Positions 1 through 9,045 of a stretch of DNA of 27,204 nucleotides are shown piece by piece. The DNA is from Chara braunii (lineage: Eukaryota > Streptophyta > Charophyceae > Charales > Characeae), in contig BFEA01000132.1 in assembly GCA_003427395.1 (NCBI GenBank), positions 1,909,782 through 1,936,985 on the forward strand, in the 5' to 3' direction. The notes below the pieces were generated by a model. It did no database searches and was not told the origin of the DNA. It saw only the letters and a list, made by a program, of their open reading frames with translations. Position 1 is the first letter of the stretch. Each line of letters starts with the position of its first letter. A program made the position numbers and the translations under genes.

Positions 1-16
1 TCCTGCGCTCGCCCAG

Positions 17-275
17 GTCATTGTCGTGTTCGACATGACGATCACCTGCCAACAGGTGAGGTGATCGTCGTGTTGAACACGACGATGAACGGCGGGGCGA
101 GGTTAATTGAGGGCGAGCGCAAGACTGCCCTGCGGGTGATCGTCGTGTTGAACACGACGATCACCCGTAGGGCAGTCCTGCACTTGTCCTACGGGTCGCC
201 CATGTCATTGTCGTGCTCGACACGACGATCACCTGCCAACAGGTGATCTGTCTTCGTGTTGAACAAGACAATGAG
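17..275. repeat. 188-bp higher-order repeat with second hairpin type
   Basis: The block at 17-87 recurs at 205-275. It consists of a decayed core palindrome, then a second hairpin, then another core palindrome, giving an offset of 188 bp. The second hairpin has arm TCACCTG, loop CCAA and arm CAGGTGA at 42-59. At 227-248 it has longer perfect arms, GATCACCTG and CAGGTGATC. The array therefore grew at least partly by duplication of a compound unit. Confidence 0.75.
123..177. repeat. 55-bp inverted repeat, 27-bp arms
   Basis: The palindrome centred on G150 extends far beyond the shared core. Bases 123-149 pair with 151-177, with one G.T position (132 against 168). The outer arm (GACTGCCCTGCGGGTG) is not found in the other copies. 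As RNA it would form a 27-bp hairpin with almost no loop. Confidence 0.9.
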
Positions 276-381
276 CTCCGGGCCGGGGTGAAAATCGTTC
301 ATTATCGTGTTGGACACAAAGATTAGCTGCGGGGCATCGTCGTGTTGAAACCGTCGGGCAGTTGTGGTTTACTTTCCCACA

Positions 382-422
382 CCGCAGCTCATCGTCGTGT
401 TGAACACGACGATGAGCTGCGG
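382..422. repeat. 41-bp perfect inverted repeat, 20-bp arms
   Basis: Bases 382-401 and 403-422 are perfect complements around G402. The inner 11 bp are the shared core. The outer nine (CCGCAGCTC and its complement) differ from those of the copy at 123-177, yet they are still perfectly palindromic. Confidence 0.95.
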
Positions 423-459
423 GCCGGAAATCATTCGTTGTGTTGAACACGACAAATAG

Positions 460-1770
460 ATGCGGGTTGTGTGTGTGCATTTGCTGATTTTTTCAATTTG
501 GCGTGCAGGGCGTTTGCCGATCGCGATGGCAATCTCGGAGTGGATGACCTCGGGACTTTGGCGCGAACGCATTGTGTACCCTTTCCCCCCATGCTCGCTG
601 CGTGTCTCCGGGCGTCGAGAGTTCACTGTCATTGACGGTGCGATGAGAAACAATTTCGAGAGTGATCCGTGGATGACGGTCGTTCCGTTCTACATCACTC
701 CCGTCGACTTGTGGCAGGAGTTCGTTTGGGAGAAAATGGTCGAGGACTGCCCTTGGGCGGACGACTACAAATTCGCGAATATGTGCGAGTTCGAGAGTTT
801 AATTCCTGTGCCCGCTGATGTGCTATGTTCAGTTCAGTGCCGTCACTTGAGTGCCACGCTGTTGTTTAACCGTCGCTACAATGTTTTGGACTGTAACGTC
901 GTGACTACTTTACCGCGCACATGACCTTGTTCGCTGAAACACGAGTTGCTCGCCTGTGCAAACCATTCCGATTTGATCGACGCATACCCCTTGCGCTCTC
1001 CCGGGTTGTTGCCTCGAACGGTTCCGTATTGTTGCGTTGGACTGCGTCTTGGGAAGTGCTTTTGCTGTAGAGTCCTTCGCGTCGCGTGCTCGAATCGGGA
1101 TGGGACCTTAACTGACGCTGTGGTCTACGTGTCCAAGAATGAATTGGACCTGGGTGACGAACAACATGTCCGGACTGTGGGGAGCGGTCAAGGGTCTGGT
1201 GGCCGTGGTCAAGGGTCTGGTGGTGGTCCGAGCGGTCGAGGGTCTGGTGGTGGTCAGCGGACCCGCACACAAGATACAGTGCAGCAGGCAGGTTCGGGGG
1301 AGAGGTCTGTGCATGGACAGGCAGATAAAGCTCCCGTCATAGACTACAAAGATAAATTCTGGATGTTGGACTGGGTGGGCGAGGCGGGGCAGGCTGGAAG
1401 TGGTTTGATGTTGTACGTGGTGTTCAAAGAAGATATTATACCGATAGGTGGTATTCAATCTTGGGCAGGAAGGGATGGTCAGCTCGCCACTTTCGAGTTA
1501 ACTATGCAACTCAACGGCAAAGGCCACAGAGTTGCAGAGACGAACCATGTTGTTCTCATGTGGAGAAACCACAAGGGATATGGTAAGTCACTTGTGGATG
1601 TTTTAAATCCTGATCCGGATAGCAGACTCCGGTTACCTGACCTCCGCCAAGTTCTCGCGTTCTTCGACACGAATTCGGTGGAGGGCCATCGTCCGGTGGC
1701 CCACAAAGAAGACACTATTACGGAACCGAAAAGTGTTCTGTCATCGGCGCGTTCGACGTGGGTGCCATAA
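460..1770 (+). pseudogene. Unrecognised ORF with Gly-rich linker, one in-frame TGA
   Basis: One reading frame is open for about 437 codons except for a TGA at 922-924. The first part (about 460-921) is rich in Trp and mixed hydrophobic residues (for example WQEFVWEKMVEDCPWADD). The second part has a Cys-rich stretch near 1030-1080, a Gly/Ser/Arg linker with repeats of the type GQGSGGRGQGSGG (about 1180-1270), then a folded-looking segment (FWMLDWVGEAGQ, YVVFKEDIIPIGGIQSW) to the stop at 1768-1770. Just before that stop the open frame moves by one base to the next ORF, so this is probably a frameshifted part of a longer protein. I do not recognise the family. Strand and decay style match the peptidase and Penelope-type ORFs downstream. 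Confidence 0.5.
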
Positions 1771-2300
1771 CGATTCGGCAACCATCAATGACCACGTCCG
1801 CCGTCCGGGAAGAGAGACAGCACGCTCTCGTATCCACGTCGGTGGTCCCTCGAGCGGGACAAATCGCTGCCAAGGACCCAACTCATGCTCAGGCTCCGCC
1901 GCCGGCTCCGAAGAAATTCCGTTCGGTTGGAGTGAAAGAGCCGCTGTCCGTGTTACATGACATTGTGCGTACATCAAGCATGTGTGCCGAACCTATGTAT
2001 GGTGCTATGCACCGTGGTGTGCAGCCTTTGTATTTCGGTGATCCGGGAGAGGGGAGCAGTGGCGAAGGTTCACAGAGGGAAGAGGAAGAGGAAGAGGAAG
2101 GTTCTCAAGAGGGGAATGATAGTGAGAATACAATTAGTGATCGAGAGCGTCGTGGATGGCAATCAAAGAAGATGGGCAGTGGCAATTTCGCTCCCACCGG
2201 CGTATGGCGCAATCACGATTTTATGCACATGCAGAAAATCAGATCCGGCTGCGGCTTGCTCGACTCAATCCAAATGTTTCTCCATCGAGAGTGGACATAA
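1755..2300 (+). pseudogene. Unrecognised ORF, Pro/Glu-rich, frameshifted continuation
   Basis: This frame takes over within the last codons of the preceding ORF and runs to a TAA near 2298. It contains a Pro-Ala-rich stretch (about 1882-1915), a run of seven Glu from a GAGGAA-type repeat (about 2080-2100), and then SQEGNDSENTISD. After about 2150 a neighbouring frame also reads well, and by about 2260 the best frame is the one used by the next entry. At least one more indel is therefore likely. No known domain is recognised. Confidence 0.4.
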
Positions 2301-3497
2301 GGACGAACGAGGTTTCTTAGGAGCTCAAGGCATTGCGAAGACTTGAGTTCTTGAAAGAATTTTATGACAGACAAACAAGCCCGACATTTGGATATAACTG
2401 GCGCATTGATGAGGGCGACGTGACCGGTGGGAAAAGAGGACAAGGCCCTAGCGGTGGAGCGAGTGGAGAGGGAGGTGAACACCCAAGTGGTGACGAGGGC
2501 GGAGGTGACGAGGGAGGATGCGATAAGGGAGGTGATAAGGGAGGGATTGGTGAGGGTGGAGGAACATCTGAAGCACCTGGGTATAGTCTGCCAACAACAG
2601 ACACATCAGAAGGGCAAGCCCATCGTCACCATGAGAGAAGCGCCAATGGTGTATGAGGGCACATCGACATTCGTGGTTTGCCGCAGGTCAAGTTGTCTAC
2701 TGCAATGGAACAGGTTGACGAAGGATGTGAAGGTGGGCAAAGTGTCACCACAACACTCACAGCTGTCACAGTGACAGATAATGAATGGTGTGATGGCAGT
2801 GGCGCAAGTGTCTTCCCCGTTGGCGAGAAGGGCAATATTGGTAGCCCACAAGGCCATATGTGGATGTCTATGGATATTTTGCCATATGGGTTGGGAAGCC
2901 AAGGGCGGCTCAAGGCATCATTGGATGAAACCATGTATCTGGCGGAAACGGAACAGCAACTCGAGGCTCACACTCCACTTGATGAAGAGACACTCAGAGG
3001 CGACTTCGAGATTCCTACAGAATTTCAAAGTTCGATATCAGAGGAGAAGGCACAACGAGGGTCTCAGGAGGCGGGTACTGTAACAGGCTACCAGGAGGAA
3101 GCTATGCTTGCGGAGGAGATGGAACCGGGCGGCGAGCCTAACGGTCCATTTGATGAAGACATCCCTGGCAGCGACTTCGATACTGGTACTGGAGGGTCTC
3201 AGGATTTGCCTATTGTATTCGATACTGCTGGGAAAAATGACATTCTTGAGGGGCTTGAGGCAAAAGAAGCAATTCAAGTATCGGACATCGAAGAGGATGA
3301 AGAACATATTGTACTGACTACTCCAGAGCAACAGACACCTGTGGAGGAAGGACGAGAAAGTACACTTCGAACTCCTGTGCAGCAGTTCAGCCCATCTGTC
3401 AAAGTGATAAACATCGAAGAATCCCCTTTCACATCAAGACAGTTCAGAGATGCAAAAGAAGACGGTGCTCAAGGGAAAACTGCAGTTAGTCGCCGAG
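2250..3497 (+). pseudogene. Gly-rich then acidic ORF ending at a splice donor
   Basis: A single frame stays open from about 2250 to 3497 apart from TAG at 2318-2320 and TGA at 2654-2656. It encodes RLARLNPNVSPSRVDIR, a basic/aromatic helix (LRRLEFLKEFYDRQ), a Gly/Asp/Lys repeat region of GGDEGG and GGDKGG type (about 2430-2570), and a long acidic domain (2750-3490) rich in Glu, Asp, Thr and Pro. Two hydrophobic-acidic patches, IQVSDIEEDEE (about 3273-3303) and VKVINIEES (about 3399-3425), resemble SUMO-interacting motifs. The frame runs straight into a good donor (GAG before GTGAGC). With the introns modelled here it would join a C48 (SUMO-type) peptidase. The family of the N-terminal part is not recognised. 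Confidence 0.5.
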
Positions 3498-3820
3498 GTG
3501 AGCACTTACCTTACGAAGTTAATATATGCGTAATATTGTACTTAGAACGAGAGACAATTTTCCGGTTTTGCATGCTGTTGTGCATTGGAACTGTTCCATG
3601 TTTATTTGCATATATGTAGTGTGCCTTATAGTGCGTCCGAATCAGTAAATGAAGCACACGATCGACTTTTAATAGTTTGACTCACAATACTTTACTGCTA
3701 TTAATATTCATTTACATTCATGTTGTTTTAGCGGATTTGTAATGATATCAAAATGATCGTTACTCATATTACTCGTTACAATCGGTGATGATTATGCTCT
3801 CTACATTGATGAACGTGCAG
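3498..3820 (+). other. Predicted spliceosomal intron, 323 bp
   Basis: The donor GTGAGC follows CGAG at 3497, and the acceptor GTGCAG ends at 3820 before GTCTGC. The interior is clearly more AT-rich than its flanks and contains in-frame stops. Removing it joins phase-1 ends (G plus GT gives Gly) and opens a continuous frame from the acidic ORF into the basic exon at 3821. A T-rich stretch (TTGTTTTAG) lies further upstream in the intron. Confidence 0.65.
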
Positions 3821-4101
3821 GTCTGCGTAAAGGACTGTGGAAAGCCCATCGCGTACACTCTCAAAGGAACAGTGATAAGAAAATTATACGTCGTGGTTCG
3901 CAAGCCTTGTCAACGCAGTCGTTGTTACCCAAAACAGTTAAAAGACGAGCGCAACCTGTGACGATCCTGTTTGTGAGGCCAACTGCTCTAAAGATGTTTA
4001 AAGCTGTGGGAATAGGGACGAAACAAGGGAAGAAATTGCCCCGTGAAGTTTGCACTGTATCTGTTGTGGAAAGCGGCAGCGACAACGAAGTTGGCAAATA
4101 A
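3821..4101 (+). pseudogene. Basic exon upstream of the Ulp1 domain
   Basis: Read in the frame set by the 3498-3820 intron, this stretch encodes a Lys/Arg-rich segment (GLRKGLWKAHR, SDKKIIRRGSQ, TVKRRAQPVTILFVRPTALKMFKAVGIGTKQGKK) and stays open to a TAA at 4099-4101. If a second intron begins at 4043 (CCCC before GTGAAG), the exon ends at 4042 and continues in frame into the peptidase. If not, 4101 is the stop of a separate protein. No family is recognised for this part. Its basic character contrasts with the acidic segment before it, as would suit a nucleic-acid-binding or nuclear-localising linker; that role is inference. Confidence 0.45.
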
Positions 4102-4210
4102 GCACCGTTATGAACTTCGTGTCCGCTTCTTATATCTATTTTCAGAAAGGCACTACTTGTATGGAAGTCTTAGACATACCGTTGTTGTTTACCTGTGTGT
4201 TTGTATGCAG
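4043..4210 (+). other. Candidate second intron, 168 bp
   Basis: The GTGAAG at 4043 and the TTTGTATGCAG acceptor ending at 4210 would splice phase 1 to phase 1 and join KKLP to LSDQSFKIP in the peptidase frame. The segment between is T-rich and contains the TAA at 4099. The acceptor is good and the donor is mediocre. An alternative acceptor, TATTTTCAG, ends near 4145. Confidence 0.3.
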
Positions 4211-5019
4211 TGTCTGACCAGTCGTTCAAGATTCCTCTATCAACGCAACCCCTCACTGAGGTCGAGATGCAGTATGTTGAAAGGGTTGTGAGGACCGGTG
4301 AAGAAAACGGACAATACAACATTGTGGTTCACAATGGTGACTGGAAGGTGGAAAAGAAAGACATTATGCTCATCATTGAAGCATGAGGACGGTTGAATGA
4401 CGAAGCCATGAATTTGTATCTGCTGGCAATCCAGATCGACAATGATAATGCCAGAGAGAATTTGATGTCTAGAGGACAGATTAAAGACGAAAGTCTGAAG
4501 GACATTCCATCTGTGTATATTCTAGATTTTTTTTTCTATGTCAGGATGGCATCCGCGACGTCCAGAGAAATTGTTTACTGTGAGGGAATGAAGTGGGTTA
4601 GGGGAAGAAATATTTTCGATTATAACTTTGTAATTATCCCTTTGAACTTTTGAGACCACTGGGCTTTGGCATGTGTTAGAATAGACGGTTACAAGTGTGA
4701 ATTCCAGCTATTAGACTCTCTCTTTCGCGACGACCCCCTCGCAGCGCTGGAAATAGTAGCCGTATTTTTTAGAATGAAGTTCAGACATCAGAATCTTCAT
4801 GAAAGATATCAGGTCAACGAGCTTGCGACACCTTTCGAGACATCACTTGATGAGGTGCCTGTCCAACATGACGGTTGCAGTTGTGGTGTTTTTATGTTAG
4901 GTTTTGCATCTTTGCTAGCGAAAGGTCACTTTCCACCATTCGATTTCTCGCAAGAGAACATCCCGTATATGAGGCAAAGAATAGCATTTGACATTTTGTC
5001 GATGGTCAAGCATGAGTGA
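4211..5019 (+). pseudogene. Ulp1/SENP-type cysteine peptidase (MEROPS C48), two in-frame TGA
   Basis: The frame encodes a C48 peptidase domain, a family that cleaves SUMO and related modifiers or precursors. It carries the family signature GRLNDEAMNLYLL near 4387-4425 (compare WLND.VIN.YL). The catalytic set is His in DHWAL (4657-4659), Asp in QLLDSL (4714-4716), Gln in VQHDG (4864-4866) and Cys in CSCGVF (4882-4884), with the usual Gln-to-Cys spacing of six. The usual Asp before the catalytic Cys is Ser here. Stops at 4384-4386 and 4651-4653 interrupt the frame, one just before the GRLNDE motif and one just before the catalytic His. The copy is therefore dead unless TGA is read through, for which there is no sign. 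Such peptidases are common in plant host genes and in several transposon groups. The dense retroelement context favours an element-borne or captured copy. Confidence 0.8.
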
Positions 5020-5045
5020 ACATTCCAAATATGCAGAGTTCGATA

Positions 5046-5270
5046 TCATTCAACACTTTGTTGATGGTTAGTCACAGTTTCAAGTGCTATGTGTCATTCG
5101 ACACTTTGTTCATAGTTAAGAATAGTCTCAATAGTTTGTGTGTCATTGAACACTTTCTTGATGGTTAACAATTGTTTCTATGGTTCATATTGCTTTCCAC
5201 AATTCTCAAATGTTATTGTGCAAATGACATATTGCTTTCCGGAATTTTCAAATTTTATTGTGCGAATGAC
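5046..5270. repeat. Two short minisatellites in an AT-rich spacer
   Basis: Three units starting TCATT(C/G).ACACTTT begin at 5046, 5094 and 5143 (period 48-49 bp). Two units starting CATATTGCTTTCC begin at 5186 and 5228 (period 42 bp). The surrounding 5020-5427 spacer is T-rich, has no good ORF, and could contain an intron; a possible acceptor, CACCGTTAG, ends near 5420. Confidence 0.8.
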
Positions 5271-5427
5271 GTATTTCTCAATTGCCAATGTTAAGTTCTC
5301 ACCATTTCGCCTTGTTTCATCGTTATTTTCCTCATTTCTTCCTCTCTTATATGTGTTATTTTACACTTGAAAAAAAAGTGAACATGAAAATAATTTCACT
5401 TTTAACGAAAACACCGTTAGTTCTCCT

Positions 5428-6087
5428 GTGGGAGATAGCCCGCCTATCTCTACACCTGCAAAGAAAACGAATCAACGGACAGGTATGCGGCAGCTTCGAT
5501 TCTCTGAGCGTCTGCAACGAACTAGGACACGAACTATACAGAAACATGTACGGGCGCCTCCACGTAAGGCGACATCGACCATTAAGCCACCAACTAGGAA
5601 CGTCGCCATTGAGCGATTGATGTTCCTGGACCAGACAAGGCGAGAGCTAGCTACAACTGACTGCGATTTGCTTTGTGAGTTTTGTCGTGAGGAGGGCGTG
5701 ACGTACACAACGGAAGTGCGAGTTATCTTTGACTTGGCCGATGCAAGGGCTCGGGTAAGGTTTGGTCGGGGAACTCACTCCGGAATGGACACATGTGACT
5801 TTGAAGGTGAGGACGAAGCAAAATCAGGTCCCGAAAGCTCGGGAAATGAGTCAGAGCAGTGAATGGGCCTGACCGATGATCAATTGTTGTGTATTAGCAA
5901 TCTCGTGATTTCCTACCGCCTCTACTATGGTTGTTCGGACCATGACGTAGAGTACGTGTATATGCTACTTGTCGTTTACCTTGTGTTGCGTGAATGTTGT
6001 CGTTGGCTCCGGAAATGTATTGATGCTTGGCTTGATCCATTTTCCCCCTTACGCAATCCAGCTGTGTATATGTTATTTCCTCGCTGA
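5428..6087 (+). pseudogene. Unrecognised basic ORF before the endonuclease
   Basis: The frame is open from about 5420 to 6087 except for a TGA at 5860-5862. The first part is strongly basic (RFSERLQRTRTRTIQ, RAPPRKATSTIKPP), followed by a CEFC pair (about 5674-5685) and an acidic tail (CDFEGEDEAKSGPESSGNESEQ region). The second part (5863-6087) is hydrophobic and Cys-containing (CRWLRKCIDAWLDPF). It ends where the GIY-YIG motif starts in the neighbouring frame, suggesting a one-base shift or a splice at about 6062. It is probably the N-terminal region of the endonuclease-RT protein. There is no named domain, and no CCHH finger is evident, as expected for Chlamys-type Penelope elements. Confidence 0.45.
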
Positions 6088-6739
6088 AGTGTAAATCCCA
6101 GTATATCGGCCAAACCTCTAGGAAGCCAAGTACCCGATGGGCGGATGGAAAGAACACGTTTCCGTATGGAAAAGAAAGGGCAAATCAACGCACCTCTACC
6201 GATGGTGGTTGAGATTCGGCATCAAAACCTATGCCCTTATCCTGATTGATGCGGGGGAGGAGAATAATCTCCTGACCATCGAATCACTGTATATTAAGAG
6301 ATGAAGTCCCTTCCTGAATACTGTCGGGTGCGAGGGTAAATCGAAAAAGCATAATGTACGAAGAGGAAAAAAGGAGAGGACACGAGGTGTTGGGGCACCT
6401 ACGGCTGTTGAACCAAGAGGTTTCCGCCCTATCAAGGTCAAGTTAGAGGGTAGGGAAGCATGGACGATTCGGGTGTTTGAGCTTTTGAAGCAGCAGGATT
6501 CTGAGGGTTGTCGAGTGTTTAGCCTGGACTTTTGTGGTGGAAATTGTTGGGGTGATCGATGGCGTGTTTTACGAAAAGCCTTTGGAGGGATCGGGTTATT
6601 TCAAAGAATTTAAGGCCGAGTACGAGGGTGTGTTGTGCATGTGACCTACTTACGAAGATGGAAACCAAGGAATGAAAGTAACAAACCTTTCCTAATTTCC
6701 TTACTTAAGAACCCCAAACGTTATGAATCTCTGAAGAAA
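6063..6739 (+). pseudogene. GIY-YIG endonuclease domain of a Penelope-like element
   Basis: The GIY-type motif is CVYVIS (from 6063) and the YIG motif is QYIGQTSR (YIG at 6102-6110). The conserved Arg is in TRW (6135-6137). After a one-base frameshift near 6140 come WKEHV and the catalytic Glu in TIESLYI (6281-6283). Family-typical PFLNT follows a TGA at 6302-6304. The frame then runs through a basic linker (KSKKHNVRRGKKERTR) to TAA at 6611-6613, and continues open to about 6739, where it hands over to the RT frame. GIY-YIG nucleases nick target DNA for retrotransposition. In canonical Penelope elements this domain follows the RT; here it precedes the RT on the same strand, the permuted order of Naiad/Chlamys elements. 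Confidence 0.75.
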
Positions 6740-8740
6740 TGAGACTTGCACTCCCTTCTGGTTTACTCTCATCTGTTAAGACTTTCGAACGAAAGTCCAC
6801 ACGTACTTATCTGAGACGCCTGATTTCACGGCGTATACGTGATGGTTTTGGCTTCAATCTGTCTGCAAATCTCGTTGTTCGCCTCTTGTATGATGATCGA
6901 GTGAAACTAGTGGAAGTAAGGGAATTAGTTACTGATAAGCTAGGTGGGTTATGCCTTCCTCTTTGTGTAAAGAAACGTGCACGATCTAAGATCCGTATCA
7001 TTTGGACAAAATATCCGAGTGTTGCGGATTTATTATACAATCAACGCAAATTTGCTCGCGCTGAAGTGTCTGCCTGCGCATATGCAGGTCTTCCTTACCT
7101 ACGGGTAAGAGGTCATGCGCAGTTTCGTTTGCACGAACTGGAGGGTGTGCCAACATTGTTGGGTAAGAATGTCCCCAAACCACCCAGGGTGGATCGTGTG
7201 CTCAGACTGGGGAAGGAATTAGAAGAGGCGTTTGATAACTGGCCGAGCAGCAAGATGCAGAAGGTGACATTTTCGATGAGTGATTTGGCGGTTTGTATAC
7301 GGGATTAGCAGGAAGCTACTGTGTGTCTGGGGCAGGATGGAGTTCGGGAGTGGAAGAAGATGTTGGAGGGATTGGTGTTGGTTCCACTGGATCGGAATCC
7401 CGGAGTGACGATGGTAATGTGCCCTCGCCTGTACTTTGAAGTTATGATGAATCTGTTTATCCGAAGTGGGGGTTACTCTGTTGTAATTGGCAACGACAGT
7501 GAAATTTTCCAGAGTATGCAGGATGATTTGAAGAGTGCGAATCTGTGAGACTTTGCGAGATGGAACAAGAAAGGGACGTTCGGGCAAGCATATGCTTTGC
7601 CCAAACACAAGGACCCAAATCGGTTCCGACCGATCTGCCCATCCTTTCCTGAACCAACAACAAAAACTAGCAAAGCGGTTGCGAAAGCACTCAAGCACAT
7701 GTTGTATACCATCCCTGCCAACTGGCACTTTAACTTGAAAGACGTCTCGCTCGTGACACAGAAAATCGAGGAGGGTAACCGTCGGATGAGCCAACTCGCT
7801 CCTAAAACCGTCGAATTGAGATCGTATGACATTAAAGACATGTTTAGTCTGTTACCCCATGAGGAGATCGTATGTGCGGTTAGTTGGCTACTGGACTACC
7901 ATGCAGGTAAAGGAAAAATTCGTCAGGGTGAACACACGTGGACGAGGGGCGTCCTTCGGGCTGACGACAGGGTACGATCACTGGAGGAAGCTAGATTTGG
8001 TTGATATATACCGCTTTGTCAGATATGAGCTGTCGCACACCTACACTATGGCACTGACGATTTTGATGAAGCAAGAGGTGGGAATCCCTATGGGAAAAAA
8101 TAGTAGCCCTCCCCTTGCTTGCATCATGTGTGCAAAAGCGGAATTTGACTTCCTAAAGAGCTTTGGGTAAGCAACAAAAGTTTGTCCATGAGATCCGTTT
8201 GATTGACGATGTGGGTGTTATTGTCGGGAGCAAAGACGGCAGTAACAAGGAAATCCTTACCTTGTTTGAGCATGCTTACCCAAGTAACCTCACACTAAAA
8301 CGTACTGATGATGGTCCATGGATGGAGGTAATACCTGAGATTTCCGGGATTGCGAGGTTTGTTTGAACTGTCAGTACCCTTTCATGGAGTGTGTTCAGTT
8401 GTCAAAAAACGAGGCGACCATCTGGAATTTATGAATGGACGGTCCTTCATTTCTTGGGGAAGCAAAACACAAAAAAGTGCAGTTGTTAGCAGTTATCTGC
8501 ATCGAATTGACAAGAATACGGCAATCCGCTCCAAGATCCCATGCAGAGTCGTGACAACGGTGACATTGAAAGAAAGAATTACGATTGAAGAATTTCCCTG
8601 GGAAGTTCTTTGACCGGGTCCTAAAAAGTTTCGCACATGGGCGAGGGGAGCCATGGCATTGGACCTGTGCCTTGGTAACAGCTGGCCAAACGGCCTATCT
8701 TGTCTGCCAGGCAGGTTGCTCAGACAGAGTCATCAACTGA
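6739..8740 (+). pseudogene. Penelope-like reverse transcriptase (N-terminal-EN, Chlamys type)
   Basis: RNA-directed DNA polymerase related to telomerase RT. In order it shows: a linker with a degenerate CxC motif (SAC at 7069-7077, the first Cys codon being TCT) followed by GLPYLRVRGH; the segment LVLVPLDRNPGVTMVMCPRLY (about 7369-7437); LPKHKDPNRFRPI (from about 7595); motif A YDIKDMFSLLP (Asp at 7828-7830); motif B-like GIPMGKNSSPPLA (from 8081); motif C LIDDV (Asp pair 8205-8210); and a thumb-like region to 8613. A further open stretch (KFFDRVLKSFAHGRG, WHWTCALV) runs to TGA at 8738-8740. TAG at 7306, TGA at 7546 and frameshifts near 7920, 8160, 8350 and 8600 kill the copy, although the catalytic aspartates survive. 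No hammerhead ribozyme or terminal repeat was found nearby. Confidence 0.8.
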
Positions 8741-9045
8741 AGAATCATGGATGAGGAGTAAGTCAATGTTGCAAATTTACTCTGACAAGGATTTTGCTTG
8801 AGAAACATGGAATTGAGATGCCTGGGTGGCTACTGTGGGATTGTGGACATGGCAATATAGTTTAGTGATTTCTGAGTTAGCTTTTTGAAGATTGGTAGAT
8901 GTACGCTACTCAGACAGGGTTGTTTTTGTCTCTTGTTTTGTTTGTTTTTTTTTTTGTTTTTTTTTTGTTTTTTTGTTTTTATGTTTTTTGTTTTGAGGGA
9001 CTGAGCTGCGTAGTTGGCTGCGTTGGATCTTGGTAATGAACAAGG
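8741..9045. other. Spacer with T-rich low-complexity tract
   Basis: No gene is seen. From about 8919 to 8992 the plus strand is nearly all T with G interruptions (TTTGTTTG-like and T runs of up to 11). Lys/Asn-rich ORFs on the minus strand here are only readings of this tract. Confidence 0.7.

Larger units (their letters stand above)
1..460. repeat. Array of about nine nested palindromes
   Basis: About nine copies of an odd-length palindrome occur here. Each has an arm like ATCGTCGTGTT, one central base (mostly G) and the complementary arm. Copies are centred near positions 28, 75, 150, 217, 257, 311, 348, 402 and 445. Those at 75, 150 and 402 have perfect 11-bp core arms; the others are decayed. 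Spacing is irregular (about 35-75 bp), so this is not a simple satellite or CRISPR array. Both strands read open through the palindromes (IVVLNTT-like peptides), which is a by-product of the repeat. The function is unknown. It may be a subterminal or regulatory part of the element that follows, or a foldback-type repeat cluster. Confidence 0.85.

Noticed and set aside
1-460. CRISPR-like array
   Set aside because: Repeat copies are palindromes with irregular spacing and decayed sequence, spacers are not uniform, and the context is eukaryotic.
4384-6304. TGA codons as selenocysteine or a reassigned code
   Set aside because: TAG, TAA and frameshifts interrupt the same ORFs, Cys is not the expected residue at these sites, and no SECIS-like structure was seen.
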